Positions 1 to 7,783 are shown, counted from the stretch's first letter. The stretch is 11,860 nt of DNA from Candidatus Cryptobacteroides faecihippi (GCA_018066065.1 JAGHSC010000220.1:1-11860); one strand, 5' to 3'. Notes: generated from the sequence alone by a model not told the origin. A program made the numbers and translations.

Positions 1-14
1 GTCTTAATATCTTA

Positions 15-46
15 CAAAGATACATATTAAATACCCAATTATCAAA
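15..46 (-). promoter_or_regulatory. Candidate Bacteroidetes promoter for a gene beyond the left edge
   Basis: Read on the minus strand, positions 46-43 give TTTG (-33 type) and positions 22-15 give TATCTTTG, which matches the -7 consensus TAnnTTTG. The spacer is exactly 20 bases, which fits the known Bacteroides sigma-factor promoter layout. Transcription would start near position 8 and run left out of the window. The -33 element lies inside the T-tract side of the yebC terminator. No coding sequence of the target gene is visible. Confidence 0.5.
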
Positions 47-79
47 AACGAACCCCGGGCACATCGCTGTCCCCGGGGT
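44..79 (-). terminator. Rho-independent-type terminator after yebC
   Basis: Positions 52-59 (ACCCCGGG) and 72-79 (CCCGGGGT) form a perfect 8-bp GC-rich stem with a 12-base loop. On the minus strand the stem is followed by TCGTTTTT (the T run is 48-44). It starts 27 bases past the yebC stop codon, so it most likely ends the TPR-yebC transcript. Confidence 0.7.
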
Positions 80-106
80 CTATTTCAAAATGCTGTGGCG
101 TAATTG

Positions 107-859
107 CTACTCCATCGGTTTCATCGTGTTGTAGACTGCTGTCACATCGTCATCATCCTCGAGGAGGTTGGTGAGCTTCTCAAGGGTTGCAGCCTGCTCG
201 GCGGTGACTTCCTTGAGGTCGGTGTTCGGGATTCTCTCGAAACCTCCGGAAACGAGCTCGTAGCCATTGTCCTCGATGAACTTCTGGATTGCACCGTAGG
301 AACCGTAGGCACCGTAGATGACCACGTTCTTGGTGATGCTCTCGTCCTCGTTCTCGATTTCCTCCACGAATACCTCTGGATCGTCGTCGCAGTCGCAGAG
401 CTCAAGCTGGAGCTCGTCTGTGTCGATCGTGTCCTGGAACTTGATCTTGAAGACGCACTTGTGGTCGAACATGAAGGCGACGCTGCCGCTTGTTCCGAGG
501 GTGCCGCCGCACTTGGTGAAGTAGCTTCTGACGTTGGCTACTGTACGGGTGTTGTTGTCGGTTGCGGTCTCGACGAGGTAGGCGATTCCGTGAGGGCCGT
601 AGCCTTCAAACACAACCTCCTTGAAGTCGCCCTGGTTCTTCTCGAGAGCCTTCTTGATCGCTCTCTCGACGTTCTCCTTAGGCATGTTCTCGCTCCTGGC
701 CTCGGCCATGAGAGCTCTGAGTCGTGAGTTTCCTGTCACATCAGGACCACCCTGCTTTACGGCGATTGTGATTTCCTTTCCAATCTTGGTGAAGGTCTTT
801 GCCATGTGACCCCACCTCTTCATCTTTCTTTCCTTGCGGAATTCAAACGCTCTTCCCAT
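107..859 (-). CDS. yebC: YebC/PmpR family protein (TACO1 family)
   Basis: A 250-residue protein of the YebC/PmpR/TACO1 family, at the usual family length. It opens with MGRAFEFRKERK, the N-terminus typical of Bacteroidetes members, which supports this ATG. Visible family blocks are GGPDVTGNSRLR (37-48), NMPKENVERAIKKA (58-71), the EGYGPHGIAYLVE segment (85-97), TDNNTRTVANVR (100-111) and GGTLGTSGSVAFMF (118-131). The C-terminal region is acidic and ends KPME. Members were first described as DNA-binding transcriptional regulators; later work on the TACO1/YebC side links them to translation and ribosome stalling, so the role here is left open. The gene begins 2 bases after the TPR gene stop, so the two are probably cotranscribed. 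The start is preceded by AGGAATAATC, a weak AGGA ribosome site. A terminator follows. Confidence 0.93.
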   Translation of the reverse strand: MGRAFEFRKERKMKRWGHMAKTFTKIGKEITIAVKQGGPDVTGNSRLRALMAEARSENMPKENVERAIKKALEKNQGDFKEVVFEGYGPHGIAYLVETATDNNTRTVANVRSYFTKCGGTLGTSGSVAFMFDHKCVFKIKFQDTIDTDELQLELCDCDDDPEVFVEEIENEDESITKNVVIYGAYGSYGAIQKFIEDNGYELVSGGFERIPNTDLKEVTAEQAATLEKLTNLLEDDDDVTAVYNTMKPME

Positions 860-861
860 GA

Positions 862-1542
862 TTATTCCTGGCTTTCGATGCGGGTGATGTACTTGTCGAT
901 GTCGTAGCCTTCGAGTGATGAAGGATACTCCTCCTTGATTCTCTTGTAGAATGAGAGTGCCTTTGCGCTGTCACCGAGCTCCTCTGCCACTACACCTGCC
1001 TTGAGAAGGTAGGATGCTGCGAAGATGTTGTCGATGGTTGCGGCAGCCTTCTCGTAGCAGCCGATGGCGGCCTTGAGGTCCTCAAGTCCTACATAAGCGT
1101 CGCCCATGCATGCTGTGGCGCGTGCGTTGAGGATAGCGTCCTTGCCGCTGTACTTCTTGAGAAGGTTGAGAGCCTCTTCGTAGTTGCCGAGCTGGAGCTG
1201 GCAGACACCTGCGTAGAAGTAGACGCTCTGTCCACCCTTTGCACCGAAGTCCTCGATGATCTGTGCGAAGCCGAGTACGTTGCCGTCACCGTTGAGGGCG
1301 AGGTCGTAGTTGCCGCTGCGGAAGTTGAGCTCTGCGGTTGCCATCTGAGCCTTTGCCTCCTCGGCCTTAGGCTTGTAGATGAACTGCTGGTAAGCGAAGA
1401 TTGCGAGAGCTGCGACGATGATTCCTGCGATGCAGCCAAGGATGGTATTCCTGTTCTCGCGGAAGAACTGATCGGTCTTGGAAACGGTCTCGGCTACCTT
1501 TTCCTGGCGCTCGAGTTCCTTTTCATTAACTTTTGTTGCCAT
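862..1542 (-). CDS. Membrane-anchored tetratricopeptide-repeat protein (YfgM-like)
   Basis: A 226-residue protein starting MATKVNEKELERQ. Residues 1-32 are charged and probably cytoplasmic, 33-53 form one hydrophobic membrane segment (NTILGCIAGIIVAALAIFAY), and the rest is helical with TPR-like repeats at about 104-135 (AGVCQLQLGNYEEALNLLKK), 142-170 (GDAYVGLEDLKAAIGCYEKA) and 176-205 (KAGVVAEELGDSAKALSFYK). An N-terminal anchor followed by exported TPRs resembles YfgM, an ancillary SecYEG/PpiD partner; that assignment is inference. The frame extends upstream to 1635, but the start at 1542 is preferred because the extension is low-complexity and a promoter element (1585-1592) lies inside it. 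It diverges from recF and is followed after 2 bases by yebC. Confidence 0.85.
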   Translation of the reverse strand: MATKVNEKELERQEKVAETVSKTDQFFRENRNTILGCIAGIIVAALAIFAYQQFIYKPKAEEAKAQMATAELNFRSGNYDLALNGDGNVLGFAQIIEDFGAKGGQSVYFYAGVCQLQLGNYEEALNLLKKYSGKDAILNARATACMGDAYVGLEDLKAAIGCYEKAAATIDNIFAASYLLKAGVVAEELGDSAKALSFYKRIKEEYPSSLEGYDIDKYITRIESQE

Positions 1543-1584
1543 TTCTATAGAATTTTTTGTTATCTCCGATAGTAGAATAGTTCG

Positions 1585-1615
1585 CAAAGTTAGAAAAAAA
1601 TGTTGAATCATGCAA
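1585..1615 (-). promoter_or_regulatory. Candidate promoter of the TPR-yebC operon
   Basis: On the minus strand, positions 1592-1585 read TAACTTTG, matching TAnnTTTG, and TTG at 1615-1613 sits 20 bases upstream as a -33 element. The predicted transcript would begin about 35 bases before the ATG at 1542. This position also rules against the longer upstream start at 1635. Confidence 0.55.
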
Positions 1616-1651
1616 TTTTCGGAGACGTATCTCAAATAGGTCGAAATTGGC

Positions 1652-1659
1652 TATATTTG
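1652..1659 (+). promoter_or_regulatory. Candidate -7 element of the recF operon
   Basis: TATATTTG matches the Bacteroidetes -7 consensus TAnnTTTG and lies 23 bases before the recF ATG, implying a short leader. No clear TTTG/TTG -33 element is found at the expected distance, so support is from the -7 box and its position only. Confidence 0.45.
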
Positions 1660-1682
1660 CAGACGTTTGAAAAGCCTCAGAA

Positions 1683-2783
1683 ATGCCTCTGCTCAAGAAA
1701 ATAGCGATCCAGAACTTCCGCAACATCGTCTTCCAGGAACTGGAGTTCTCGCCGAACATCAACTGTGTGTCCGGCAACAACGGCGAGGGAAAGACCAACC
1801 TGATGGATGCCATCTGGTATCTCTCGATGACGAAAAGTGCCTTCTCCACATCGGACAGGTACAGTTTCCGTCACGGGACCGACATGTTCGCCGTCTCGGG
1901 AACCTATTCGATGAACGGCGGGCCGGACGAGAGATTCTCGGTCCAGTGTGATTCAAAGGGAGAGAAGAAGGTGCGCAGGGGAGACAAGGTCTATCAGAAG
2001 GTCTCCTCGCACATCGGTGTGCTTCCGATTGTAATGGTCTCTCCTTCAGATGTTTCCTTGGTCAGCGAAAGTGGGGATGAAAGGCGCAGGTTCGTCAATG
2101 CCGTGCTCTCGCAGATGGATGCCGAGTACCTCAATGCCATGCAGCAGTACAACCGCCTCCTGCTCCAGAGGAACAAGATGCTGAAGGACGGCAGCTTCGA
2201 TGATGCCCTGCTCTCGATCTTCGATGAGAGGATGGACGCCCATGCCCAGGTCATCTCGGCAGCGCGCAGGTCCTTCACGGAAGCCTTGCTCCCGGTGGTC
2301 TCCGAGCATTACGCCTCCCTGTCGGGAGGGCGCGAGGAAGTCTCGATCACCTACAAGTCGGACCTTCCTGAAGGAGCGAGTCTTTCCGACGTCCTGAAGG
2401 CCAGCCGCGCAAGGGACATCGCGATGCGCTACACGACTGCAGGGGTCCAGAGGGACGATTTCGTCTTCATGATGGATGGCTTTCCGATCCGCAGATGTGG
2501 CTCCCAGGGCCAGCAGAAGTCCTTCCTCGTCTCCCTCAAGTTCTCCCAGTACGAACTGATGAAGAGACGCTACGGCTTCCCTCCGATGCTGCTTCTCGAC
2601 GACGTGTTCGACAAGCTTGACATGTCAAGAATATCCAATCTGCTGGGGATGGTGGCAGGAAGCGACTTCGGCCAGATTTTCATCACAGACAGCAACAAGG
2701 TCAGGATGGCGGGCATCGTGGACGGACTCACCTCCGACAGAGCCTATTTCGAGACAGTTGCAGGCGAGTTCAGGAGGATCTGA
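1683..2783 (+). CDS. recF: DNA replication/repair protein RecF
   Basis: A 366-residue SMC-like ATPase that binds gapped DNA and helps RecO and RecR load RecA during recombinational repair. The length matches the family. The Walker A motif is GNNGEGKTN (31-39) after the typical start LLKKIAIQNFRNI. The ABC signature appears as GSQGQQKS (273-280), and the Walker B is MLLLDDVFDKLD (302-313) with D306 and D307, followed by the FITDSN segment (333-338). The usual GPHRDD block is seen as GVQRDD (254-259), a mild variation. The ATG at 1683 gives a family-like N-terminus and lies just after a -7 promoter element. It is the first gene of a tight operon: the DUF721 gene begins 1 base after its TGA. Confidence 0.95.
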   Translation: MPLLKKIAIQNFRNIVFQELEFSPNINCVSGNNGEGKTNLMDAIWYLSMTKSAFSTSDRYSFRHGTDMFAVSGTYSMNGGPDERFSVQCDSKGEKKVRRGDKVYQKVSSHIGVLPIVMVSPSDVSLVSESGDERRRFVNAVLSQMDAEYLNAMQQYNRLLLQRNKMLKDGSFDDALLSIFDERMDAHAQVISAARRSFTEALLPVVSEHYASLSGGREEVSITYKSDLPEGASLSDVLKASRARDIAMRYTTAGVQRDDFVFMMDGFPIRRCGSQGQQKSFLVSLKFSQYELMKRRYGFPPMLLLDDVFDKLDMSRISNLLGMVAGSDFGQIFITDSNKVRMAGIVDGLTSDRAYFETVAGEFRRI

Positions 2784-2784
2784 G

Positions 2785-3129
2785 ATGGACATGGACGGAA
2801 AGATCATGGGAGCCCGCAGGCAGCAGGCACTCGGGATGGACAAGCTGATGCGCCTGTTCCTGCGCAGCAACAACCTGACCGCCAGGCTGAACACCCAGCG
2901 CGTCTTCGACGCATGGGACGAGGTCTCCGGAGTCAGGGATTACACCCTCAACAAGTTCTACCGCGACGGAAAGCTCTTTGTCACGGTCTCTTCCTCGATG
3001 GTGAGGAGCCACCTGGAATTCCAGAAGCCATCGATCGTGGAAGCCATCAACGACTTCCTCAGCAAGGACAGCCTCTTCGATTCTGAATGTTCACTCGTCG
3101 GGTTTGTCAAAGAATTGATAATCAAGTAA
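2785..3129 (+). CDS. DUF721 (DciA-like) protein
   Basis: A 114-residue basic protein of the DUF721 family, which includes DciA, the replicative-helicase (DnaB) loader or operator that replaces DnaC in many bacteria. Visible family features are the AWDEVSG segment (about residues 53-59), NKFYRDGKLFVTVSSSMVRSHL (66-87), in the position of the conserved strand and helix of the family, and the C-terminal GFVKELIIK. The start at 2785 was chosen because it follows the recF TGA by 1 base and removes a meaningless upstream extension. A second in-frame ATG lies at 2791. Its position directly after recF suggests shared control of replication and repair genes. The family call is firm; the helicase-loading role is inferred from other phyla. 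Confidence 0.82.
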   Translation: MDMDGKIMGARRQQALGMDKLMRLFLRSNNLTARLNTQRVFDAWDEVSGVRDYTLNKFYRDGKLFVTVSSSMVRSHLEFQKPSIVEAINDFLSKDSLFDSECSLVGFVKELIIK

Positions 3130-3131
3130 CT

Positions 3132-4178
3132 ATGGATAAGAAAATTAAAGTTGTCGTGGACGACGCGATTCCATTCATGGAAGGCGTTCTCGAACCGTAT
3201 GCCGAGGTTGTCTACAAGGGAGGAAGGGAGATCGGCCCGGCCGATGTCGCCGATGCTGATGCCTTGGTCATCAGGACCAGGACGAGGTGCGATGCCGGCC
3301 TGCTCGAGGGCAGCAGCGTGCGCTTCATCGCGACTGCGACGATCGGAACCGACCACATCGATTTCGACTACTGCAACACCAAGGGGATCCAGGTGACCAA
3401 CGCCGCCGGATGCAATGCCGGAGGAGTCATGAACTATGTCTTCTCGGCTCTCTACGGAGTCGCTTCCCGCAAGGGCTTCTCGCTTGAAGGCAAGACTTTG
3501 GGAATCATCGGTGTCGGAAATGTCGGCAAGGGAGTCGAACGTGTCGGCTCGTCGCTGGGATTCAAGATCCTCAAGAACGATCCGCCGAGGATGGAGAGGG
3601 AAGGCGTGTACGGATTCTCATCCCTCGAGGAGGTGCTTTCCCAGTCCGACATCATCACCATGCATGTCCCTCTTGAACCTTCCACCATCAAGATGGCTGA
3701 CGCCGCATTCTTCGACAGGATCCGCCCCGGGAGCATATTCATCAACGCCTCTCGTGGGGAGGTCGTCGATGAGGAGGCTCTGAAGAAGGCTGCACCGAAG
3801 CTTGGCGCGCTGATCATCGACACCTGGAACAACGAGCCGGACATCGATCGCGAACTTCTGGAAATGGCCGACATCGCCACTCCGCACATCGCCGGCTACT
3901 CCTACCGCGGCAAGCAGAACGGCACGGCTGCATCAGTGAGGGCGCTGGCGAGGTTCTTCTCGATCGAGCCTCTCTACGGGTTCTTCCCGAAGACGGACAT
4001 CCTCGAACTGGAGTCGATCAAGGTCGACCTCAAGGGCAAGAGCCAGGGCGAGATCGCTTCCGTGCTTCAGTACAACTACCCGATCTTCACGGACGATTTC
4101 ATGCTCAGGATGGACCCCAAGGGCTTCGAGCACATGCGGTCACACTACCAGTACCGGCGTGAGTTCTACATCGACTGA
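3132..4178 (+). CDS. pdxB: 4-phosphoerythronate dehydrogenase PdxB
   Basis: A 348-residue D-2-hydroxyacid dehydrogenase that oxidises 4-phospho-D-erythronate to 2-oxo-3-hydroxy-4-phosphobutanoate in the DXP-dependent route to pyridoxal 5'-phosphate. The NAD-binding motif is GVGNVG (127-132), followed by the PdxB-type NDPPR segment (149-153). Catalytic positions are R208 (in NASRGE), E235 (in NNEP) and H252 (in TPHIAGYS); the last stretch is typical of PdxB and separates it from glycerate dehydrogenases. Residues about 280-348 form the short C-terminal PdxB dimerisation region. The ATG at 3132 lies 2 bases after the DUF721 stop and gives the typical start (IKVVVDDAIPF). It completes a recF-DUF721-pdxB operon, and its TGA overlaps an ATG of the lysA frame as TGATG. 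Confidence 0.93.
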   Translation: MDKKIKVVVDDAIPFMEGVLEPYAEVVYKGGREIGPADVADADALVIRTRTRCDAGLLEGSSVRFIATATIGTDHIDFDYCNTKGIQVTNAAGCNAGGVMNYVFSALYGVASRKGFSLEGKTLGIIGVGNVGKGVERVGSSLGFKILKNDPPRMEREGVYGFSSLEEVLSQSDIITMHVPLEPSTIKMADAAFFDRIRPGSIFINASRGEVVDEEALKKAAPKLGALIIDTWNNEPDIDRELLEMADIATPHIAGYSYRGKQNGTAASVRALARFFSIEPLYGFFPKTDILELESIKVDLKGKSQGEIASVLQYNYPIFTDDFMLRMDPKGFEHMRSHYQYRREFYID

Positions 4179-4212
4179 TGCCCGGTGTCTATGCAATATT
4201 GAAAAAAAAGAT

Positions 4213-4220
4213 TACTTTTG
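4213..4220 (+). promoter_or_regulatory. Candidate -7 element for lysA
   Basis: TACTTTTG matches TAnnTTTG and lies 24 bases before the preferred lysA ATG at 4244. It suggests that lysA can be transcribed apart from the recF-pdxB operon. No matching -33 box is present at the expected distance. Confidence 0.4.
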
Positions 4221-4243
4221 CGGTTTCTGAAACAAAACGAACT

Positions 4244-5458
4244 ATGCTTAGAATAGATGATTTCTCCACTTTCAAGAAAGTGGCCACCCCATTCTACTAT
4301 TACGATATCGACCTCTTCGAGAAGACTGCCGACAAGGTCGCCGAGCTTTCAGAGCGTACCGGGATCAAGGTCCATTTCTCCATCAAGGCCAACTCTGACC
4401 GCCGTCTGAACGACATCCTCAGCAGCAAGGGTCTTGGTGCCGACTGCGTCAGCGGCGATGAGATCGAGTTCGCAGTGACATGCGGCTACGCTCCGAAGGA
4501 CATCTTCTTTGCGGGCGTGGGCAAGACCGACAGGGAGATCTGCCAGGCCTTCCAGGTTGGCATCGGAGCCTTCGTGGTCGAGTCGCTCGAGGAAATCCAG
4601 ATCATCTCCGACATAGCCCGCAGGCTGGGCAGGAAGGCTACCATCAGCCTGAGGATCAACCCTAACATCGATCCTCACACCCATCACTACATCACCACCG
4701 GTCTCTACGAGGACAAGTTCGGCATCTCCGACAGAAGCTTCGACGAGGCTGCGGCGATGGTGACCACCGATCCCAACATCGACTTCTACGGCCTTCAGTT
4801 CCACATCGGATCCCAGATACTCGAGGTCGCCGATGTCATCAAGCTTGAGTGCGAGAAGGTCAACGACATCGTCTCCCGCTTCGAATCCAACGGCGTGGTC
4901 ATCAGGAACATCGACCTCGGCGGCGGACTCGGCATCGACTACGATGACCCTGACCGCAATCCGATCGCAGACTTCGAGACCTGGTTCATGACAATCCACA
5001 ACAACCTCAAGCATCGTCCTGACCAGACCGTCCACATCGAGCCGGGCCGTTCGCTCGTGGCTCAGTGCGGTTCCCTCATCTCCCAGGTCCTTTATGTCAA
5101 GAAGGGTGAGAACAGGAACTTCCTGATGATCGATGCGGGAATGAACGACCTCATCAGACCGGCGCTCTACGGCGCCTACCACAAGATCGAGAACCTTTCG
5201 GCGCATTATGACGACAATGATGGCCGCGACAACCCTGTCTACGACGTTGTCGGCACTGTCTGCGAGTAAGCCGACAACTTCGGCAAGGAAAGGTCCCTCG
5301 CGAAGAGCCACCGCGGTGACATGATCGCCATCCGCAGTGCCGGAGCCTATGGCGCTGTCATGGCTTCGCACTACAACATGCGTCCTCTTGCTCCTGCCGT
5401 CTATTCCGACCGCGTCAGCGAGGCTCGCCGCCGCAAGGACTACTTTGCTGGAGAATAG
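4244..5458 (+). pseudogene. lysA: Diaminopimelate decarboxylase LysA, interrupted by an in-frame TAA
   Basis: A PLP-dependent, fold-type III decarboxylase that converts meso-diaminopimelate to L-lysine, the last step of lysine synthesis. The PLP lysine is K48 (FSIKAN); other family motifs are HIGS (187-190), GGGLG (226-230), EPGR (266-269) and the active-site Cys-Glu (C340-E341). Codon 342 (5267-5269) is TAA, where relatives usually have Ser in the CES motif. The same frame then continues for 62 residues that fit the LysA C-terminus (NFGKER, HRGDMIAIRSAGAYG, ASHYN) to a TAG at 5456. Without the stop the protein would be about 404 residues, a normal length. The start at 4244 is preferred over 4178 from family N-termini and the -7 element between them. 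As written, the product would lack the C-terminal strands that complete the active site. TAA ends other genes here, so general recoding is unlikely; a point mutation or base-call error fits better. Confidence 0.88.
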
Positions 5459-5478
5459 CTCCCGTGCGGAGCCTTGAA

Positions 5479-5520
5479 AAATGACGGAGGCGCACCGAAT
5501 GGGATGCGCCTCCGTCATTT
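5479..5520. terminator. Bidirectional hairpin terminator between lysA and ffh
   Basis: Positions 5479-5494 and 5505-5520 form a perfect 16-bp inverted repeat around a 10-base loop. It sits 20 bases after the lysA TAG and 16 bases before the ffh stop, between convergent genes. On the minus strand it is followed by a T run (ATTTTTC), making a good ffh terminator; on the plus strand the T run is short (CATTTCAT). Confidence 0.8.
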
Positions 5521-5536
5521 CATATTCATTGGATGA

Positions 5537-6862
5537 CTATCTCCTGAAGCCTCTCATCCTCTGGGCGAGGTTGCCTGTGAGGGCAGTCTTCATGATCTTG
5601 CGGGTTGCCTCGAACTGCTTGAGCAGCTTGTTGACATCGACGACTGTCGTGCCGCTTCCGTCCGCAATCCTCTTGCGGCGGCTTCCGTTGATGATCTCCG
5701 GATTGTCCCTCTCCTCAGGTGTCATGGACATGATGATGGCCTCGATGCCCTTGAAGGCGACATCGTTGTCGATCTCCACGTCCTTGAGGGCCTTGCCCAT
5801 GCCTGGGATCATTCCTGCGAGGTCCTTGATGTTACCCATCTTCTTGACCTGCTGGATCTGGTTGTAGAAGTCCATGAGGCCGAACTTGTCCTTGGCGAGC
5901 TTCTTCCTGGTCTCGCGGGCCTGCTTCTCATCGAACTGCTCCTGGGCCTTCTCGACGAGGGAGACGACGTCACCCATGCCGAGGATCCTGTCTGCGATTC
6001 TTTCAGGGTGGAAGACGTCAAGGGCGTCCATCTTCTCACCTGTGGAGATGAACTTGATAGGCTTGCCTGTGACGTACTTGATCGAAAGGGCTGCACCGCC
6101 TCTGGTGTCACCGTCCATCTTGGTGAGGACGACTCCGTCGAAGTCCAGTCTCTCGTTGAAGACCTTTGCCGTCTCGACTGCGTCCTGACCGGTCATCGCA
6201 TCGACCACGAAGAGAGACTCGGTAGGCTTGATCGAATCGTGGAGTGCGGTGATCTCGTCCATCAGCTCCTGATCGACGGCAAGTCGTCCGGCCGTGTCCA
6301 CGATGACCACTGAATAGCCTTCAGCCTTGGCCTTGGCGATCGCATTGTTTGCGATCCTGATCGGATCCTTGACTCCATCTTCGGTGTAGACAGGGACGTT
6401 GATTCCCTCTCCGAGGACCTTCAACTGCTCGATCGCTGCAGGACGGAAGGTGTCGCATGCGGCAAGGAGAACCTTCATTCCCTTCTTGCTCTTGATGCTT
6501 GCGGCGAGCTTTGCGGAGAAAGTCGTCTTACCGGAACCGTTCAGACCGGCCACGAGGACGATTCCCGGATTGCCCTTCACGTTGATGTCCTGCGACTGGC
6601 TGCCCATGAATGAGGCGAGCTCGTCATGGACGGTCTTGACCATCATCTGCTGAGGCTTGACCGCTGTGAGGACATTCTGGCCCATTGCGGTGACCTTCAC
6701 CTTCTCGCAGAACTCCTTGGCGACGCGGAAGCTGACATCGGCATCGAGCAGTGCCCTGCGGATGTCCTTGAGCGTCTCGGCAACGTTGATTTCAGTGATC
6801 TTGCCTTCTCCCTTGAGGATCTTGAAGGATCTCTCCAGTCTTTCCTGTAAGTTCTCGAACAT
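5537..6862 (-). CDS. ffh: Signal recognition particle protein Ffh (SRP54)
   Basis: A 441-residue GTPase that binds SRP RNA and signal sequences of nascent membrane proteins and docks with FtsY at the inner membrane. The N domain spans about 1-95. The G domain shows GLNGSGKT (106-113), DTFRPAA (137-143), DTAGR (189-193), TKMD (247-250) and GEK (275-277). The methionine-rich M domain begins near GMGDVVSLVEKAQE (295-308) and includes MGNIKDLAGMIPGMGK (342-357), SMTPEERDNPEIINGSRRKR (379-398) and the RNA-binding GSG segment (402-404) before the final helix. Length and motifs are normal. The ATG at 6862 follows an AGGA a few bases upstream and a -7 element at 6897-6904. It appears monocistronic, ending at a strong hairpin. 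Confidence 0.97.
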   Translation of the reverse strand: MFENLQERLERSFKILKGEGKITEINVAETLKDIRRALLDADVSFRVAKEFCEKVKVTAMGQNVLTAVKPQQMMVKTVHDELASFMGSQSQDINVKGNPGIVLVAGLNGSGKTTFSAKLAASIKSKKGMKVLLAACDTFRPAAIEQLKVLGEGINVPVYTEDGVKDPIRIANNAIAKAKAEGYSVVIVDTAGRLAVDQELMDEITALHDSIKPTESLFVVDAMTGQDAVETAKVFNERLDFDGVVLTKMDGDTRGGAALSIKYVTGKPIKFISTGEKMDALDVFHPERIADRILGMGDVVSLVEKAQEQFDEKQARETRKKLAKDKFGLMDFYNQIQQVKKMGNIKDLAGMIPGMGKALKDVEIDNDVAFKGIEAIIMSMTPEERDNPEIINGSRRKRIADGSGTTVVDVNKLLKQFEATRKIMKTALTGNLAQRMRGFRR

Positions 6863-6896
6863 ATCCTGTTTCTTCTTTTATCAATTCAATATCCTG

Positions 6897-6904
6897 CAAA
6901 GATA
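6897..6904 (-). promoter_or_regulatory. Candidate -7 element of ffh
   Basis: The minus strand reads TATCTTTG, an exact TAnnTTTG match, 34 bases before the ffh ATG. It lies between the ffh start and the stop codon of the GSCFA gene, so ffh probably has its own promoter. No clear -33 element is seen. Confidence 0.5.
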
Positions 6905-6914
6905 GTAAAAATTC

Positions 6915-7783
6915 TCAATGCATCTCCCTGTGCATGGAGCGCTTCAGCTCCCTGACCCTCTCCGCAAGCGTGACTTTCTCATCTTCCGGGATGACGGAAT
7001 CCGCGAACCGTCTCCAGATGTAGTCTGCAGCCTGCTCCGAAGGATGCACCATGTCCTCCGCGTAGAACCTGTAGTCCCTCAGCTCATCCATCACGATCTC
7101 GAAGGAAGGGAAGTACTCTGTCCTGTCCGGGAATGCACGGCAGGCCTCATCGATGGCAAGCAGCAATGTGCTCTTGCTCAGTTGGTTCCCATGCGCACCA
7201 TCCTTCATGTGACGGATCGGAGAGACTGTGAATATGAACTCTTTCCCTCCGTTCCTGGCAATCAGGCTCTTCAGCATGGAGGCAACCTCGGCGACGGAAA
7301 GCCTCCTGCGGCGGAATTCCTTCTGGTCGATCTTCAGGCAGTTCGAGACGATCTCTCCGGTCGCTATGTGCTCATAGCACCAGGATGTACCGAGGGTGAT
7401 GATCACCTTCGTGGACCCTTTCCATGCCTCCGATGCGGATTCCAGGGCTCTGTTGGCGTTCTCCAGGAACTCTTCAGGAGTCCTTCTCGCAAAGGATGTG
7501 TGGTGGCTGAAGGAGCAGAACAGGCCTGCTCCGGCGCCATCTCCACGCACTGCTCCATCGTGAATGGGATTCCTGCCGCCATCCTTGCCGCGGAATTGCA
7601 GATCGACATCGGGTTGTACAGCGTGCCGAAAGGATTGACGCAGACGTCGAATCCCAGTGCGGACATCCGGCTCCCGATGCTGTCCGCAAAGCAGCTTCCA
7701 AGAATGGTTATCCTGTCCTTGAACGAGACCTTCACGGAACTCTCCGAGGCTTCGACAGGAGTTGTCAGTTTCAATGTCTCCAT
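6915..7783 (-). pseudogene. GSCFA-domain protein, interrupted by a frameshift
   Basis: A GSCFA-family protein (Pfam DUF-like family grouped with SGNH/GDSL hydrolases), common in Bacteroidetes and of unknown substrate. The N-terminal part from METLKLTTPVE (ATG at 7783) contains ILGSCFADSIGSRM and NPFGTLYNPMSI. The rest lies in another frame, starting near GLFCSFSHHTSFA and continuing through LGTSWCYEH, VSNCLKI, FTVSPIRHMKDGAHGNQLSK and RFYAEDMVHPSEQAADYIWRRF to TGA at 6915-6917. The two parts are collinear in the family. The frames meet at about 7526-7545, and one missing base there would restore a 289-residue protein, near family length. The GSCF serine and the DMVHPS aspartate and histidine are likely catalytic by analogy with SGNH enzymes. 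No slippery heptamer is seen at the junction. It diverges from the beta-barrel gene. Family call is strong; function unknown. Confidence 0.85.

Noticed and set aside
1543..1635. Longer N-terminus for the TPR protein
   Set aside because: The extension covers the promoter element at 1585-1592 and has no family similarity.
5267..5269. Recoding of the lysA stop as selenocysteine, pyrrolysine or by a changed genetic code
   Set aside because: The codon is TAA, not TGA or TAG, and TAA ends the DUF721 and TPR genes normally. No structured element is visible next to it.
4349..5518. A 389-codon open frame antisense to lysA
   Set aside because: It lies wholly opposite a gene with clear LysA motifs, starts inside the terminator hairpin, and its composition (runs of Val, Asp, Glu) is that of a mirror frame in GC-rich DNA.
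7526..7550. Programmed -1 frameshift in the GSCFA gene
   Set aside because: No slippery heptamer or A/T-rich slip site is seen at the junction; a simple one-base loss explains it.
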